Shown here one piece after another: positions 33,463 through 42,529 of a stretch of 64,000 nucleotides of DNA. Under the pieces are notes generated by a model that saw only the letters and a program-made list of their open reading frames with translations, was not told the origin of the DNA and did no database searches. How positions within the stretch are numbered: the stretch's first letter is position 1; the number at the start of each line of letters is the position of its first letter. The DNA is from Natronoarchaeum mannanilyticum. GTDB taxonomy: Archaea; Halobacteriota; Halobacteria; Halobacteriales; Natronoarchaeaceae. Both the position numbers and the translations under genes were made by a program. The stretch covers positions 186,001 to 250,000 of the forward strand of contig NZ_BAAADV010000007.1 in the NCBI RefSeq assembly GCF_039522665.1, read 5' to 3'.

Positions 33463-35899
33463 AGAGGAGTACCTCGACGACAGCATCGAACGCGCCGCCG
33501 AGGCCGTCGGCTCGGTCTGGCCGCTCCACTCGTTCGTCACGGCCAACCCCCTCGCGGGGTTCGAGGACCGCCCGTTCGAGGAGGCGGTCGCCGAGGCGAA
33601 CGATCTGTTCGGCGGCCGCGGCTACCCCGACCCCGCGACGTTCCGCCGCGCCTGGGAGGACGGCCGGATCGACCCGGACGTGCTGCGCTCGGTGCTGGAC
33701 GACCACGGCGTCGACGACGAGCCGTCGGAACTTCTGGACGAGATGGCGGCCGACGCGTCCGAGACGAGCGACGGTACCGACGCCGATCCCGCGACCGAGA
33801 CGGTCGACCGGATCCTGACGAAGTGGCTCGCCAAGTTCCTCGACGAGGGGCTGGCCCACTGGTCGATGCCGAATCGCTCGGAAGGGTTCTACGCCGCGTG
33901 GCGGCAGATGGCGCCGCTCGACGACGAGATCCCGAACTGCGGCGATTCCTCGGACCTCCCGGAGACGCCGACGGCGGCGATCGAGGCGGCCCTGTCGGAG
34001 GTCCCGCAGGGGCGCTGGGAGCCGGTCTTCGAGCGCCACCTCGCCGCGCTGCCGGGCTGGACGGGGTTCCTCAAGCAGCGTGCTGACGCCGACGGCGACC
34101 CGTGGCAGTCGGCCCACCCGATCTCGCTGACCGAGTACCTCGCGGTGCGTCTGACGCTCGCGGATCTGCTCGACGCACCGATCGAGGCGGACGAGCCGGA
34201 AGACGGCGTCGACCCGAGCGAGGGGGGATCGAACGACGAGCCGACGCTGGCCGATCTCTGGCTCACCGCATGGGAGGAGAGCTACCGCCGCCGCCTCCTC
34301 GACGACGTCGAGCGCTCGCTCGACGGGTCGGGAGCGGCAGACGGAACCGAGCAGGGAGACGATCGCCCCGCCTCCCAGCTCGTGTTCTGCATCGACACGC
34401 GCTCGGAGATCATCCGCCGCCACATCGAGGCGCAGGGTCACCACGAGACTCACGGCTACGCGGGCTTTTTCGGCGTCCCGATGCGCTACAGCGGGTACGA
34501 CTCCGACGTCGAGATCGACGCCTGCCCGCCGATCGTCGACCCCGAACACCGCATCGAGGACCGTCCGTCCGATGGGCGCCACGACCACGCGGGGACGTAC
34601 GACACGTGGAGGGGGCTGGTGTCCGCGAGCCGGAACCACCTCCAGGCGCTCAAGACCAACGTCGCCGCGGCGTTCACCTTCGTCGAGGGCGCCGGGACCG
34701 CCTACGGTGCCGCGATGGCGTCGCGCACGCTCGCGCCCTCGGCCGTCCGCGACCTGACCGGTGCCGTCGACGAGCGGCTCCCCTCGGTGGCCGAGTTCTG
34801 CTCGCCGACGGTCGACCGCCCGAGCGACGACGGCGAGGGAACGCACGAACACGCCCACGGCGACGCGCTCCCTCGCGGGATGACGCTGGAGGAAAAGGTC
34901 GAGTACGCGAAGTCCGCCTTCGAGCTGATGGGCTGGGAGCAGTTCGCCCGCCTCGTCGTGTTCACCGGCCACGCCAGCGAGACGACGAACAACCCCTTCG
35001 AGTCCAGCCTGGATTGCGGCGCCTGCGCCGGCAACCCCGGCGGCCCGAGCGCCCGCGTGCTCGCGGCGATCTGCAACGACCCCGAGGTCAAGGCGGCGCT
35101 CCGCGATGAGGGGATCGACGTCCCCGAAGACACCGTCTTCCTCGCCGCGGAACACAACACGACGACCGACGAGATCGAGCTGTTCGACGGGGAGGTACCC
35201 GAGAGCCACCGCGAGGACGTCGAGCGCCTGCGCGAGGATCTGGACGCCGCTCGCGAGGCCGCCACCGCCGAGCGCGCCGAGGCGATGCGCACGGGAGCCG
35301 ACGACAGCGTCCGCGAGACCGAGCGCCGCGCGGCCGACTGGGCCGAGACGCGCCCCGAGTGGGGCCTGTCGGGCAACGCCTCGTTCGTGATCGGGCCGCG
35401 CGACCTGACCGAGGGCGTCGACCTCGACGGCCGCGCGTTCCTCCACTCCTACGACTGGTCGACCGATCCCGACGGCGACGCGCTGGAGGCGATCGTGACC
35501 GGCCCGCTCGTGGTCACGCAGTGGATCAACAACCAGTACTACTTCGCGACGGTCGACAACGGCGTCTACGGCAGCGGCTCGAAGGTCACCCACAACCAGG
35601 TCGGCAACGTCGGCGTCTATCAGGGCAACGGCGGCGACCTGATGAGCGGGCTGCCGCTCCAGTCGCTCAACCTTGGCGACGAACAGCCCTACCACCAGCC
35701 GCTCCGCCTGCAGACCGTGATCCACGCTCCGACCGAGCGCGTCACCGAGATCCTCCGCGAGCACGAGGAGGTCAAGCGCCTGTTCGACAACGGCTGGATC
35801 GACCTGTCGGTGATGGACCCGACGAAAGACGACGACGTGTTCCACTACGAAGGCGACCTGGAGTGGGAGCCGAAACTGCCGGTTCCCGTCGCTCGCTGA
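33452..35899 (+). CDS. dabA: DabA, carbonic-anhydrase-like subunit (DUF2309) of the inorganic-carbon uptake system
   Basis: 815 aa DUF2309/UPF0753 protein. The zinc site is intact: Cys313 and Asp315 in VFCIDTRSE, His507 in FTGHASET and Cys522 in LDCGACAG. The His-Cys spacing of 15 equals that of the characterised bacterial DabA. Acidic insertions (about 100-115, 250-265 and 450-470) are haloarchaeal. The complex hydrates CO2 to bicarbonate vectorially at the inner face of the membrane. The dabA start lies inside the end of dabB. Confidence 0.93.
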   Translation: MTLEEEYLDDSIERAAEAVGSVWPLHSFVTANPLAGFEDRPFEEAVAEANDLFGGRGYPDPATFRRAWEDGRIDPDVLRSVLDDHGVDDEPSELLDEMAADASETSDGTDADPATETVDRILTKWLAKFLDEGLAHWSMPNRSEGFYAAWRQMAPLDDEIPNCGDSSDLPETPTAAIEAALSEVPQGRWEPVFERHLAALPGWTGFLKQRADADGDPWQSAHPISLTEYLAVRLTLADLLDAPIEADEPEDGVDPSEGGSNDEPTLADLWLTAWEESYRRRLLDDVERSLDGSGAADGTEQGDDRPASQLVFCIDTRSEIIRRHIEAQGHHETHGYAGFFGVPMRYSGYDSDVEIDACPPIVDPEHRIEDRPSDGRHDHAGTYDTWRGLVSASRNHLQALKTNVAAAFTFVEGAGTAYGAAMASRTLAPSAVRDLTGAVDERLPSVAEFCSPTVDRPSDDGEGTHEHAHGDALPRGMTLEEKVEYAKSAFELMGWEQFARLVVFTGHASETTNNPFESSLDCGACAGNPGGPSARVLAAICNDPEVKAALRDEGIDVPEDTVFLAAEHNTTTDEIELFDGEVPESHREDVERLREDLDAAREAATAERAEAMRTGADDSVRETERRAADWAETRPEWGLSGNASFVIGPRDLTEGVDLDGRAFLHSYDWSTDPDGDALEAIVTGPLVVTQWINNQYYFATVDNGVYGSGSKVTHNQVGNVGVYQGNGGDLMSGLPLQSLNLGDEQPYHQPLRLQTVIHAPTERVTEILREHEEVKRLFDNGWIDLSVMDPTKDDDVFHYEGDLEWEPKLPVPVAR

Positions 35900-35963
35900 T
35901 CGAAACGAATCTCGCCCAGACCGACGTCGCTCGTCGATCGTTTAATCGGCGTCACCGCACCGG

Positions 35964-37958
35964 TCACTCCTCGGCATCATCGTTCACACGTCGGTCGAGG
36001 GCGTACGCCAGTCCTCCGACGCTCGCTACTGCGGCCTCGATGCCGAAACCGGGCGTTTCCGAATCGCCAACGTCGGCGTCGTCCGTCTCGGAATCTTCAT
36101 CGCTAGTCGTGTTGCGGTCGGTCGTCCGATTACCCGTACTATCGTCGTCGGTCTGGTTTGGCGTGCTGTCGTCGGCGGTCTGGTTTGGCGTACTGCCGTC
36201 GCCCGTCTGGTTTGGCGTGCTATCGTCGCCCGTCTGGTTTGGTGTGCTGTCGTCGGCGGTCTGGTCCTCCCTGCTCCCTTCCGCGGTCCGGTTCTCCACC
36301 CCGTCTCCGACGTCCGATTCGTTCTCCGGGGCGTCGGCAACGCCGTCGTCACCGGGGTCCGATTCGGTCACCTGCACCGGCACTCGCACAGCCGTTTCGG
36401 CCTCGGCGGCTCGTCCGGCGTCGTCGACGACGGTGAGCGTGACCGTGTACTCTCCCGGCTGGTCGAACGCGTGCTCGACGACCGGCCCGGCGGCTGTTTC
36501 GCCGTCTTCGAACTGCCACGTGTACGCGAGGATCTCGCCTCGCGGCGGTTCGGATTCGGTGGCGTCGAACTCGATGGTCTCTCCGACGTCCGGGGTCGTC
36601 GGGATGTGACGTACGGACGCGCGCAGTCCGAGCCGTTCGCCGAAGTCGCTCACGTCCTCGCCGTCGATGCTGAGCCTGTGGAACGCGACGATATCCTCCA
36701 GCGCCGGTCTCGGCGTGTGGCCGGCTCCGTCGTACACCCGGAACTGAGCGTCGATCCCCGCCCGTTCGTAAGCGGTCTGGCAGTACGGGAACCGGTCCTC
36801 GATCATCTCCTCGCCGTACACCGACAGCGCGGTTTCGCGCAGTTCGTCGCTGGTCCACGCGTCGGTGTAGGGAATCGTATCGTTCGCGTCCTCGCTTCCC
36901 ATGTAGAGGAACTGGTTGACCTCGTCGAGCGCCTCCGGATCGAACGGTTCGCCGGTCAGTTCCTCGACGTCGGCGACGCCGACGTGGAAGTTCAGCGTGC
37001 GTCCCTTCGCCTCCTCCAGCGGGAGCATCGCCATCCCGTTCAGGCCGCCGGCGGTCACCGACAGCACGCGGTCGGGATGAAGGAGGGTAAACCGGTCGAC
37101 GAAGTTCCCCGACGCGGAGAAGCCGTTGAGGATGATGTCCTCGCCGACGGGGAACGACTCCTCGGCGAGCCGCTCTCGGGCGTGGTCGACCATCCGCAAC
37201 AACTGGAGATCGACGCGTTCGAGCGGTCCGTCGTCGAGCAGCATCGTGTCCCGATCGAGCTGGTGGACGTAGTGGTCACCGTCAACGGGATCCGAACGCG
37301 GCCGGGGGAACACCGGGACGAGCATCGGCACTCCGAGCCGGTCGGAGATATCCCGAGAGAGTCCTCGGCTAGCGACCAGTCTGGCGTCTTCTTCGTGCTT
37401 CTCGAAGTCGTCAGTGGCGCTTCCCGTGTTGTTCGGTTCGACGAGCACGGGGCCCCCGGATTCACCTTCGACGACAGTGGGGGCGTAGAGAAAGTACGGA
37501 TAGTTGAACCCGGCATCCGGTTCGGCGTCGACGCGCGTCACCGACATCCCGTCCAGAAACGCGGTGTCGCCCGAAACGGAGACCTCGGCCGTGTCCCTCG
37601 CGAGCGAGCTTCCGCCTTCGGGCGGGTACAGCGAGACCGCAACCTCGATATCTCGCGTGATCGGCGGAGCGAGCTTGACGGTGACGTCCCGACGATCGGT
37701 ACCGGCATCGAACTGGCCCCTCGCGAGCGCTCTGTCGCGGTCGAGGTCCCGGATCGTGTACATCGTATCCTCCGGCGAATAGACCTGCGCGATCTCTAGC
37801 TCTCGACCGTCGGTGGTCTGATCGACTACCCGTACTGCTGCCCCTCCCCCTCGTCGTGCTGCGCCCGTACCGGCGATTTCGCCCACAGTACCCCCCGCGA
37901 ACACCGTTCCGGTCGTCCGGAGCAGCTTTCGACGGGTACAGAAGAGATCACCGGTCAT
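35964..37958 (-). CDS. Tat-exported alpha/beta hydrolase with PKD domain and PGF-CTERM anchor
   Basis: 664 aa from ATG at 37958 (MTGD, as in the neighbouring paralog). Layout: twin-arginine-like signal (RRKLLRTTGTVFAGG, 9-23); a domain of about 100 residues shared with the next gene (VRVVDQTTDG to VSGDTAFLDG; DUF7282-like); an esterase-like hydrolase (about 150-440) with nucleophile elbow GFSASG and a histidine in YDGAGHTPRP; and a PKD domain (about 455-545, ILAYTWQFEDGE, FDQPGEYTVTLTV). A repeated NQT linker and a C-terminal PGF-CTERM signal (TPGFGIEAAVASVGG then basic residues) complete it. It should be lipid-anchored by archaeosortase at the cell surface. The substrate is unknown. Confidence 0.85.
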   Translation of the reverse strand: MTGDLFCTRRKLLRTTGTVFAGGTVGEIAGTGAARRGGGAAVRVVDQTTDGRELEIAQVYSPEDTMYTIRDLDRDRALARGQFDAGTDRRDVTVKLAPPITRDIEVAVSLYPPEGGSSLARDTAEVSVSGDTAFLDGMSVTRVDAEPDAGFNYPYFLYAPTVVEGESGGPVLVEPNNTGSATDDFEKHEEDARLVASRGLSRDISDRLGVPMLVPVFPRPRSDPVDGDHYVHQLDRDTMLLDDGPLERVDLQLLRMVDHARERLAEESFPVGEDIILNGFSASGNFVDRFTLLHPDRVLSVTAGGLNGMAMLPLEEAKGRTLNFHVGVADVEELTGEPFDPEALDEVNQFLYMGSEDANDTIPYTDAWTSDELRETALSVYGEEMIEDRFPYCQTAYERAGIDAQFRVYDGAGHTPRPALEDIVAFHRLSIDGEDVSDFGERLGLRASVRHIPTTPDVGETIEFDATESEPPRGEILAYTWQFEDGETAAGPVVEHAFDQPGEYTVTLTVVDDAGRAAEAETAVRVPVQVTESDPGDDGVADAPENESDVGDGVENRTAEGSREDQTADDSTPNQTGDDSTPNQTGDGSTPNQTADDSTPNQTDDDSTGNRTTDRNTTSDEDSETDDADVGDSETPGFGIEAAVASVGGLAYALDRRVNDDAEE
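36151..36258 (-). repeat. Four-copy 27-bp coding tandem repeat
   Basis: Repeat starts at 36151, 36178, 36205 and 36232 (GTCTGGTTTGGCGT on the plus strand) encode a nine-residue unit, roughly DDSTPNQTG, in the linker of the surface hydrolase. A fifth, decayed unit follows at 36259. Each unit supplies an N-Q-T sequon for N-glycosylation. Confidence 0.9.
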
Positions 37959-38205
37959 AGTCGATCTCTTGGGTCGCATCAAATCTCGTCATCAATCGCT
38001 CAAGTGACATTCCACCGCAATAAATATTCGTGGTTTGAGATTAAAACGAACTTGGGAAAGATGGCAAAAACCCCAGTGCCGATTACCGGGATCCAGCTGT
38101 CCGTCCACACCACTGTCGCAAGCGGGCGACGAAATCGCCGCTGTCGTGGTCGGTCTCCACGAACCCGTCGGCCGCAGGATCGGAGAGCACGCCGCCGCGC
38201 ACCAG
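37959..38205. other. Intergenic region between the two PGF-CTERM genes
   Basis: Contains the promoter of the hydrolase gene (AGATTTGAT near 37979-37988) and an AT-rich stretch around 38020-38060 (CAATAAATATTCG). The rest is GC-rich without a convincing gene. Confidence 0.4.
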
Positions 38206-38928
38206 TCAGTCGCCGACGTCGTCTCCCGGGCGACGGGCGAGAGCGTATGCCAGCCCGCCGACGCTTGCGAGAGCGGCGCCGACGCCGAAGCCCGGCGTCC
38301 TCGAATCGGCCGGTGCATCTTCGTTTTCCCCCTCTTCATCCGCCTCTGGGGTGTCGGCGTCCCGCCCGTTCACGTCGCTCTCCTCGTCACTGAGAGCGCC
38401 CTGCCCGTCGGCATCAGCCGCGTCCTGTTCGTCTACCTCGACGACCTCGTCGACGGTAGCGTTGCCATCGGTCGTCTCGTCGTTCGCGATCTCGTTCGGA
38501 GTTCGCTCGGCTGTGGCGTTCGCTCCCGTTTGCTCGCTCGTATCTCCCAGCACGGCCACCTCAGCCGTATCACTGATGAGCGGCGAGCCGTCCTCTGGGC
38601 GGGATAACGAGATAGACAGCGTCTGGTCGCGCTCGATCTGCTCGTCGAGCCGGATGGTGACGCCCCGGCGTCTGGTACCGGCGTTGAACGTCCCCTCCGC
38701 GAGCGTTCGACCCGTATCCAGGGAGCGGACCGTGTAGGTGACGTCGATAGCGGTCCTCACCGCCGCGATCCGTATCGCGACGCCGTCGATCGTCTGATCG
38801 GTGAACAGCACCGCCGCGTCCCCCTCCTGGGCCGCGGCCGCGTTCGTTGCGGCAAGCCCCGTCAGTCCCGCGCCGAGGGCTCGGAGCAGGCGACGACGAC
38901 TGCGGCGTTCGCGCTCGTCACCGGTCAT
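38206..38928 (-). CDS. Tat-exported DUF7282-like surface protein with PGF-CTERM anchor
   Basis: 240 aa. A twin-arginine signal (RRSRRRLLRALGAGLTGLAATNAAAA, broken for length: core RRRLLRALGAG then an Ala-rich cleavage region) precedes one beta domain (LFTDQTIDGVAIRIAAV through DTAEVAVLGDT). A long acidic linker and PGF-CTERM tail (TPGFGVGAALASVGG) follow. The beta domain aligns with the N-terminal domain of the hydrolase at 35964-37958 (DQT-DG, TYTVRSLDTGRTLAEGTFNAG against TYTIRDLDRDRALARGQFDAG-like). The pair therefore arose by duplication plus domain gain. Confidence 0.82.
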   Translation of the reverse strand: MTGDERERRSRRRLLRALGAGLTGLAATNAAAAQEGDAAVLFTDQTIDGVAIRIAAVRTAIDVTYTVRSLDTGRTLAEGTFNAGTRRRGVTIRLDEQIERDQTLSISLSRPEDGSPLISDTAEVAVLGDTSEQTGANATAERTPNEIANDETTDGNATVDEVVEVDEQDAADADGQGALSDEESDVNGRDADTPEADEEGENEDAPADSRTPGFGVGAALASVGGLAYALARRPGDDVGD

Positions 38929-39076
38929 CGTCGATCGGTACCGCCCCGTAATCCGTCCATGGATACGTCACTTGGCAGTCCAGGAAGATAAACGTACGCG
39001 GAGAGATCGTCGAGACGGCCGCGCTGACGCCTCAGTAAACGGCCAGCGGGGCGTTCCGCTCTACCGAGTTCCGGCG

Positions 39077-39991
39077 TCACCGCCGCAGCCGGGCAACGGT
39101 GTCGCCCTCGTCGTCGACGTCGACGAGCCCGTCGTCGGCGAGATCGGCGAGCAAGCCGCGGAGCCACTCGCGGCCGTACTCGCCCTCCGGCGCGTAGTCG
39201 ACGCGAACTCTCGGCCCGAGTTCGTCCAACTCGAGTTCGTCGTACTCCTTGAGCGTCGAAATCACGCGCCCCCGCATCTGGCGCCGACTCCCCTCGAAGC
39301 TCGGCTGGGTCGGAACGTCCGGCGCGGTGAAATCGCCCGTCTCGTAGGCGCGACACCACTCGCGCCAGGGGCAACCCGCCTCGTCGCAGGACGGCGTCTT
39401 CTCGCAGGCGACGCCGCCGAGCTCCATGATCGCGTTGTTCCAGACGCGGGACTCCCCCTCGGGCATGAGTCGAGCGGCGGCGTCCTCGAACGCGGCGTCG
39501 TCGTCGGGCACGTCGAACGCCCGATACAGCACGCGCTTGACGTTCGTGTCGACGACGGCGTCGCCGTTGTTGAACGCGAAGCTCGCGACGGCGTTGGCGG
39601 TGTAGGGGCCGACGCCCTGGAGCTCCTGCAGGCCCTCGGGCGTCTCGGGAAACTCGCCGTCGAATTCCTCGACGACCTGCCCGGCGGCCTCGTGGAGATA
39701 TTTCGCGCGGTTGTTGTAGCCGAGGCTGTGGTCGGTCCAGAACGCCACGACATCGGAGCGGTCGGCGGCCGCCAGCTCCGTCGCGGTCGGCCACCGATCG
39801 AGGAACTCGGCCCAGGCCGTCTCGACGCGCGAGAGCTGGGTCTGCTGGCTCATCACCTCGGAGACGAGGATCTCGTAGGGATCGGTCGTCTCCCGCCACG
39901 GGAACGACCGGTGGTCGGCCTCGTACCACTCGACGAGGGCCCGCTGGACGGCGCTCGGATCCTCGGGGACCGTGCCCGGCGACTCGCTCAT
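39077..39991 (-). CDS. mutY: A/G-specific adenine DNA glycosylase MutY
   Basis: 304 aa. The catalytic glutamate lies in VSEVMSQQTQLSRV. A helix-hairpin-helix is followed by Asp (LQGVGPYTANAVASFAF then VVDTNVKRVLYR). A four-cysteine Fe-S loop (CEKTPSCDEAGCPWREWC) has spacing C-x5-C-x4-C-x5-C, slightly different from the bacterial C-x6-C-x2-C-x5-C. The C-terminal 8-oxoG-recognition domain is short or replaced by a winged-helix-like segment. It removes adenine mispaired with 8-oxoguanine. ATG at 39991 follows a CAATTACGG element by about 27 nt. Confidence 0.93.
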   Translation of the reverse strand: MSESPGTVPEDPSAVQRALVEWYEADHRSFPWRETTDPYEILVSEVMSQQTQLSRVETAWAEFLDRWPTATELAAADRSDVVAFWTDHSLGYNNRAKYLHEAAGQVVEEFDGEFPETPEGLQELQGVGPYTANAVASFAFNNGDAVVDTNVKRVLYRAFDVPDDDAAFEDAAARLMPEGESRVWNNAIMELGGVACEKTPSCDEAGCPWREWCRAYETGDFTAPDVPTQPSFEGSRRQMRGRVISTLKEYDELELDELGPRVRVDYAPEGEYGREWLRGLLADLADDGLVDVDDEGDTVARLRR

Positions 39992-40199
39992 CAGGAACGT
40001 CGAGGGACCTGCCGTAATTGGATCTGGCGGTTCGCGTCGTCGAACCAGTCGGCTCCCTGATGAACGCTCGGGATGTAACTTTTTACAGCCGGAGCGCAAC
40101 TTGATAGTCAGTATCACGCAACTTCCGCTCGGATCGAGGACTCCGACGGTCAGTCGGTCGTGATGCGGATCGTCACCGGTCGTGACGCGGATCCCACCA

Positions 40200-41987
40200 A
40201 TGGCACTCGAGTACACCCACTACGTCGTCCCGTACGCGCTCGCGCTGGCGATCAGCCTCGCGCTGATCGCGAGGCTGTGGGGCTACCGCGATCGCCGCGG
40301 GGCGATGGGGTTTCTGTTCGACGTCGTCGGACTCCTCGTCCTGTCGATCGTGTACATCCTCCAGCTCGTCTCGACGGACCTCGGCGCCAAGCTGTTCTGG
40401 TGGAACTGGCGGTTCGTCCCGATGTCGTTCATGGCCGCGGGGTACATGATCACCGCGATCGAGTACACCGACCACGAGGACTGGCTCACCTACCGCACCG
40501 GCGCGGCGATCGCGGCCGTGCCGGCCGTCTCGCAGCTGTTCGTCTGGACGAACGACGTTCACGGTCTGTTTTACGGCTACGAGTACGACGCCGCCACGAA
40601 CCTGCTGGTCCCCCAGTTCGGGCCGCTGTACTGGCTGTTCGCCGCGGTCGCGGTCGGCTACCTCGCCGTCGGCGTCGCGCTGCTGTTGAAGCTCTCGCTG
40701 GCCCAGCGAGCCTACGTCACGCAGGCGTCGTTGCTGGTCGGCAGCATCCTCCTCGTCGTCGCCGGCGAGATCGTCTGGTGGCTCGGTCTGGTTCCCGTCG
40801 ACCCGTTGCCCCTTACGAGCACGGTGAAAGTCGTCGTGTTCCTGTTCGCCGTCGCTCGCTTCGAGCTGCTCGACATCGTCCCCGTGGCCCGGGACAAGGT
40901 CGTCGAGATCATGCGCGATCCGGTGCTCGTCGTCGACCGGACGAACCGGATCGTCGACGTCAACGCCGCGGGACGGCGGCTCGTCGACGATCCGAACCCG
41001 GTCCGCAAGTCGGTCTCGGCGGTGTTCGACGAATCGATCGTCACCGTCGTCGACGAACGACTTCGCGCTGAGATCGGGATCGACGTCGACGGGCAGGAGC
41101 GCCAGTTCGACTTCCAGAGCACGCCGCTGTACGACAACGCCGGCGCGCGGAGCGGTCGACTGCTCGTCTTCCGCGATATAACCGAACTCAAGCGCCGCGA
41201 GGAGGAGCTGTCGATTCTGAATCGCATCGTCCGCCACGACATCAGAAACGACATGACGATCATCCGGGGACGGGCAGATCTCCTCGCGGAGCACGTCGAC
41301 GACGCCGGAAAGGAACATCTCGACGCGATGAACGAGAGCAGCCAGCACGTCGTCGAGCTGACCGAGAACGTCGGCGCCCTGATGGCCGCGATCACCGGCG
41401 ACGAGTCGATCGAGGTCGAACCGGTCGACGCGGTCGGCGTGTTCCGGACGCAACTGGAGCAGGCGCGCCAGCGCTTCGACGACGCCGAGTTTTCGATCGA
41501 GGGCGAGCTTCCCGACGGCTGCTACGTCGAGGCCAACGAGATGCTCTCGTCGGTGTTCACGAACCTGTTCAACAACGCCGTCCAGCACCACGACGATCCG
41601 CCCTGTCGCGTCCGCGTCTCGGTCGAGCGCGACGACGCGACGCTGCGCATCGAGGTCGCCGACGACGGACCGGGGATTCCGGAATCGCGGCGCAAGGAGA
41701 TCTTCGGCCGCGGCGAGAAGGGGATGGACAGCACCGGGACCGGCGTCGGGCTGTATCTCGTCGACACGCTGATCGACCAGTACGGCGGCGAGATTTCGGT
41801 GGCGGAGAGCGAGTCTGGAGGTGCGCTGTTCGTCATCGAACTCCCGCTGGTCGAGGCTCCGCCGGGACGCCGTTCCGAGCCGTCGACCGAACCGGCGGCG
41901 TCGAACGCCACTCCGGCGTCTGGCGACGCCGACGCGCCGCCCACACCCGGCGACGACGTTCCGACGACGCCCGATCCCGACGAGTGA
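40200..41987 (+). CDS. Sensor histidine kinase with 7TM N-terminal domain and PAS
   Basis: 595 aa from ATG at 40200 (GTG at 40182 also possible). Seven hydrophobic helices (about 1-220) of the archaeal histidine-kinase 7TM domain are followed by a PAS-like domain (about 235-335, IMRDPVLVVDRTNRIVDVN). The HisKA H-box is RIVRHDIRNDMTII, then come HATPase boxes NLFNNAVQHH, VADDGPGIP and GTGVGLYLV. The C-terminal 40 residues are Pro/Ala/Thr-rich and probably disordered. No response regulator is adjacent, as is usual in haloarchaea; the signal is unknown. Confidence 0.9.
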   Translation: MALEYTHYVVPYALALAISLALIARLWGYRDRRGAMGFLFDVVGLLVLSIVYILQLVSTDLGAKLFWWNWRFVPMSFMAAGYMITAIEYTDHEDWLTYRTGAAIAAVPAVSQLFVWTNDVHGLFYGYEYDAATNLLVPQFGPLYWLFAAVAVGYLAVGVALLLKLSLAQRAYVTQASLLVGSILLVVAGEIVWWLGLVPVDPLPLTSTVKVVVFLFAVARFELLDIVPVARDKVVEIMRDPVLVVDRTNRIVDVNAAGRRLVDDPNPVRKSVSAVFDESIVTVVDERLRAEIGIDVDGQERQFDFQSTPLYDNAGARSGRLLVFRDITELKRREEELSILNRIVRHDIRNDMTIIRGRADLLAEHVDDAGKEHLDAMNESSQHVVELTENVGALMAAITGDESIEVEPVDAVGVFRTQLEQARQRFDDAEFSIEGELPDGCYVEANEMLSSVFTNLFNNAVQHHDDPPCRVRVSVERDDATLRIEVADDGPGIPESRRKEIFGRGEKGMDSTGTGVGLYLVDTLIDQYGGEISVAESESGGALFVIELPLVEAPPGRRSEPSTEPAASNATPASGDADAPPTPGDDVPTTPDPDE

Positions 41988-42037
41988 GCGATCGCGCAGC
42001 CGAAAGCCGTTTCAGCCCGCTCGCCCCAACTGGAGGT

Positions 42038-42364
42038 ATGACACTCGACGATCTGACCGAGGACATCGAGGAGACGTACGAATCCCTTGACGACCTCGAC
42101 GTCGATCTGGACGAGGGGACGCGCCGCGAGCTGACGATGCTGCTGACCGCGCTCGACGAGGACGATCCCGAGGACATGCTCGAAGAGGCGGTCAGCATGC
42201 TGTTCCAGAGCACCGTCGAGTCCGGGAAGCTGGATTTCCACCTCCGGAGCGCGTACGACGTGACGTATGACGAATATCTTTCGGGGATGACCTACGACGA
42301 GATGACCGGCGGCGCGCAGTTCCCGCAGGCAGAGCAGAAAGACGAGCGCCGGTATCAGTTCTGA
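42038..42364 (+). CDS. Small acidic haloarchaeal protein
   Basis: 108 aa, very acidic and mostly helical (TLDDLTEDIEETYESLDDLD, then LLTALDEDDPEDMLEEAV), with a methionine- and tyrosine-containing C-terminal part (YLSGMTYDEMTGG). I recognise no named family. ATG at 42038 is directly preceded by GGAGGT, too close to serve as a ribosome-binding site. A GTG at 41984 overlapping the kinase stop would add 18 residues that do not look conserved in type. Confidence 0.65.
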   Translation: MTLDDLTEDIEETYESLDDLDVDLDEGTRRELTMLLTALDEDDPEDMLEEAVSMLFQSTVESGKLDFHLRSAYDVTYDEYLSGMTYDEMTGGAQFPQAEQKDERRYQF

Positions 42365-42529
42365 CGGTCGCGGCGGTGTTCAGAAAGGGACTGAATCGGG
42401 TGGCTCGGTAACTGCATGTGCGTATCGAACGTCTTTGCTGAAAGATTGACCCCTCGGGAGGACGACGCTCGTCAGACGAATATGTCGTACACCCGAAAGC
42501 ATTTATCAAGGAGGACGAGAGGAATTCTT

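Noticed and set aside
33431-35845. An 804-codon open frame antisense to dabA
   Set aside because: GC-rich haloarchaeal genes commonly leave the opposite strand open; its product is Arg/Val-rich and lacks any domain, whereas dabA shows all catalytic residues.
36151-36258. Regular short repeats that might be a CRISPR array
   Set aside because: They are contiguous 27-bp in-frame coding repeats with no spacers, and no cas genes are near.
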